Shown here piece after piece: positions 60,932 through 64,000 of a DNA stretch of 64,000 bases; position 1 is the stretch's first letter; every line of letters begins with the position of its first letter. Both the position numbers and the translations under genes were made by a program. Location of the stretch: positions 349,501 through 413,500 of the forward strand of contig JALDNG010000008.1 in the NCBI GenBank assembly GCA_024349245.1. Reading direction: 5' to 3'. The notes under the pieces are model-generated. The model saw only the letters and a program-made list of their open reading frames with translations. It was not told where the DNA came from and did no database searches. Source of the stretch: Neodontobutis hainanensis. Its lineage: Eukaryota; Chordata; Actinopteri; Gobiiformes; Odontobutidae.

Positions 60932-62974
60932 GAAGGACAGCCCTCACAGCAACAGAGGTAATTTTCTAATACATAAACTTCTTACTTCCTTGTTTTAAAA
61001 TGCCTCGGTGCCACACAGGCTTTAAACAATCCAAGGAAACGTGGGTGTCGATCAAACATGTCAGACAGTTTTGAAAAAGCCCTTTATGGGATAATCTGTC
61101 AGTCTCATATCTAAACAAACACGACCATAAATATTATGACACATACATATACAGTTCATGCCAGGCTCCAGACTGTCATTTGATCAATGATGCTGTTTCT
61201 CCACATTCCCTGCTCTTTCGTATTACCCAAGGAAGCAGTGGAAGTAGTCGATTGTTTTCGGTCCCGTCAAGCTCTGTTTACCCATGGGAAAATTATTTGA
61301 TTTCTTTGTTGATAATGCCTACTGTTGCATTCAATATTAACAGAGTTGCTCGCTGCATGTGATATTTTTTGAGTCAGTCTCCACGTCTACACAGAAACTT
61401 CAAGCCTGTTTGCAGTTTGATCTGGCGTTTCAAAGGACTCTGCTCAGTCAGCGTGTGGCATATGAGTCGAGAATACAAAATAAATGAAAAGTGTAACACG
61501 TGATATGATGTGGAACAGTCAGGCTTATGTTATCTTAAATATGGCGCCAGAACAAGGAACTAACAGCTGATCAGGTTGATTTGCCACCACAATTTTAGGA
61601 CTGGAAGATGAAAGTCTCCAGTGCAATTCCAGGTAATGGTTTCCAGAAAGCTTAAGTTCAGAGATATGTGAAAATAATCCTTGTGCCAAGTTGGAGCCAT
61701 GCACAAACTTACCGCCATGTTTTTAAGCTAATGCTACAAAAGATGCTACGAGTGGACACATCTAGGGCTTTGATGCCTTGTGTCTGGTTTAGGGAAGGTG
61801 GTCTCCTAAACAGAGACCTTTATACTGGCACATGATCAATAGGGCCGTAAATGTTTTAGCACTGGCTCTACAAAAAGCATAAAATATTGAAGCAATACAA
61901 GCTTCCTAAGCATGAATAAATGTGTGTCTGTGGTGCTGGAGTATTGGGAGGGGGAAGGGGGTATACCGCAAAGAGCCAGTCAGCATTATAAACTGCCCTA
62001 TCAGTCACTCGACACCACGCTGTTTGTATGAAGACGTCAGGCAAGAGCGATTAGAAAAGTCAAAGCAATTTAGAATAAAACTTAGCAGTAAGTTTCCAAG
62101 CTTGTGGTTACCTGATAAGAAAGCATCACCGCCTCATGAAAAAAGCTATTCCAGACATTAGCCAGTTCAGGTATAACTGTCTTTCATCACAAAGCCGCCA
62201 TAAAACTTCCCCAAACACATTACAGAGATAATCTACTACAGCATGTGTTTACTTATAAAGCATAGCTCAAAAGCTGGCGTCCCATAACACGAGACAGTGC
62301 CCCTCCCAGTGCACTTATGAACACTCAACACTGGCTCCACATGATTTATCTAAATGTAATACCGACCAATGAACTGAAAACCTAAATACAACTTCTCATG
62401 CACCAATATGTTAACATACTAGAGAGGTAAGTTCCATTAATAATAGTAACAGTAGAATTAGTAATTTCCTGGAGTCTGAGGCTGGATCGTGGATCTGTAA
62501 GCAGTAAAAAAGAAGTAGGGGTACGTTTTATAGGCAGTGTTTATAGGTCTCTGTATGTTTAGGAACATGATCCGTGGACGACAGGAAGTTGAGAGATGAG
62601 GAGATTAGAAATTTTAATTGTGGTGTCTTTACATTTAGGTTTTTAGTAGGTAAAGGTCCCAATCAGGAGAGGGTTTGTGAGTTGGAATCAGAGAAAACAT
62701 GTAATTATTATATTTCTAAACCAAAAAGCCCTTCTATGCTTTAGTAATATGGACAAAATTATATAGGGTTTGTCCAGGGCCTCATCAGTTCTGTCAGCTG
62801 CCCTGGTTGGGAGTGTATGGTTCGGTTAAGAGAACAATCCCACTTCCCGGTTTTTGGCACTGCAGCCTCATTTATTGCAAGCATGTTCAAGAACCACAAT
62901 GAACTGTTAACAAAACCAACAATATGCCTAAGACTCGGGTAAAGCCAACCGCTTGCGTCAAAAACTGGGCTTAC

Positions 62975-63246
62975 CGGTCTCTTGTGACCAATGATGTGGC
63001 AACATGAACAGGAAGAGGCGGGTTTTTATTTTGACAAATGCAACAATTGTCCTCTTTTTCGCAAACGCTAAAAAAATGTGGCACTAAAGGTTTTCTGGAA
63101 AAGATGTTTGTGTTCTTCTTCTTCCTACTGGCTTTGGCATATCCTAAATCTCGTAGTCTTTCATACACGCTCTTTTCATCGGCCGATGTCCTTGTTTCAT
63201 TTACCAATTTAGTGTTAGTTAACGTTCCTTTTATTTGCAGATTCAC
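62975..63246 (-). other. exon-like ORF of unknown identity
   Basis: A minus-strand open frame of 91 codons stops exactly at a strong donor: the last codons read AGA GAC CG, then GTAAGC, so the TAA is made by the intron. The product is highly charged in the middle (SADEKSVYERLRDLGYAK, then ASRKKKN) and ends with a cysteine cluster, VCEKEDNCCICQNKNPP. I do not recognise the family. The upstream limit is unclear: TAACAAATTTTCAAAG is only a weak acceptor. It could be a coding exon of another gene on the dchs1 strand, an exonised fragment or chance. Confidence 0.3.
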
Positions 63247-64000
63247 TTTGAAAATTTGTTATTGTTGCAGCGGTGTTTCTTTACCTTTACCTTTATCTGC
63301 TGCACTTTGGTTACGTTGCTATGATTGGCAAAAACAAGTCTCGTGGTAGGCAGATACTAGTCTTAGATTCTAGTGCTTCAATCAATCACCTACCAGGTTT
63401 TTGACAGAAGGCGCCTTCATTTTTCAAACGCTTTCAACAGGAGCCTTCCCAGTTGGTTCTGTGAAACACATTGTCATGTGAGCAGTTCTTTCTGGCGGAG
63501 TCAGATTAAGATATTTTACTTCAATATAAAAATTCCACTTGTTTTAACCTTCAATCTGCGCTATAGCAAAAAGCCAATATCTGTTACAAGGAGCAAAAGT
63601 AGTATACACGCATATACTAATAAGCAATGGCTTGTTTACATAGCTCTATTTTGGTCAAAGGCATTATGTGGTCACAATGCTTCTGCCTAATCAGCTCGTA
63701 ATTACTGTGTATCGTTTCACTCCAACAAAACAAACATTTTTTGTAAATTGTGCCATTATGTAACAGGAGTTTTGTGTCAAGGTTTCCCCCTGCATGTGTC
63801 TGTATATGTGCTAAATGTGAGAGCGACGTAGCTGACAGATGGTCTATGGTCTCCACTCACCACCTTGCGTGAGTCGGGGGGCCACGAAAACCCCTGAGTC
63901 TTTGCCCCAGGTCCAGACCTTAACCTAATCAGAGGAATGGATAAACCAGATGTGCACGTGTGTATATTTATCTACAGTACATCTGCTCAAACTGTCCCCA
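63247..64000. other. window end, nothing recognised
   Basis: Upstream of the exon-like ORF. A plus-strand frame of 105 codons at 63373-63690 shows no domain. No first exon or signal-peptide-coding frame for dchs1 is visible before the window ends. Confidence 0.5.

Larger units (their letters stand above)
51977..62974 (-). other. presumed first dchs1 intron, distal part
   Basis: Non-coding by eye, with the weak repeat fragments at 54085 and 55812, an AAAT-type simple repeat near 53301-53325 and the X-box-like palindrome at 60904. No large minus-strand frame suited to the missing Dchs1 N-terminus. Confidence 0.55.

Overview
This window is vertebrate nuclear DNA, almost certainly from a teleost fish. 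It holds one large split gene on the minus strand with GT-AG introns, several only 70-160 bases long. It also carries fish-type interspersed repeats (L2/SINE-like fragments, a hAT-like end), AT-rich non-coding sequence and a long TG-based minisatellite. I see no bacterial-type operons, CRISPR arrays, rRNA or tRNA genes.

The only gene I can support is dachsous cadherin-related 1 (dchs1), minus strand, about 42628 down to the stop codon at 25704. I resolved 25 consecutive coding exons. Every intron is GT-AG, every exon phase matches its neighbour, and together they give 8109 coding bases (2702 residues plus stop) with no break. The visible protein has about 22 cadherin repeats, a transmembrane helix and a 350-residue cytoplasmic tail with the conserved Dachsous-1 motifs. 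The N-terminal roughly 600 residues (signal peptide and about five cadherin repeats) are missing. They should lie in a large first coding exon beyond position 64000, so 42629-64000 would be a single first intron of more than 21 kb.

Region by region: 1 to about 24 kb is downstream intergenic DNA with a few repeat fragments and small palindromic motifs. About 24.2-25.7 kb is probable 3' UTR. 25.7-42.6 kb holds the dchs1 coding exons. 42.6-64 kb is the presumed upstream intron, with a 600-base (TG)n minisatellite at 51.4-52.0 kb, a perfect 14-bp hairpin at 47.9 kb, an RFX X-box-like palindrome at 60.9 kb, and an unexplained exon-like minus-strand ORF at 63 kb.

Dachsous-1 is the ligand of the giant cadherin Fat4. 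The two bind between cells, and Fj/Four-jointed-type kinases tune the binding; the pathway controls planar cell polarity and Hippo output. I found no wholly new biological system. The points most worth a second look are a furin-like site in the last cadherin repeat, five degenerate (probably calcium-poor) inter-repeat linkers, a poly-serine insertion in one repeat, the missing first exon, and the exon-like ORF at 63 kb.
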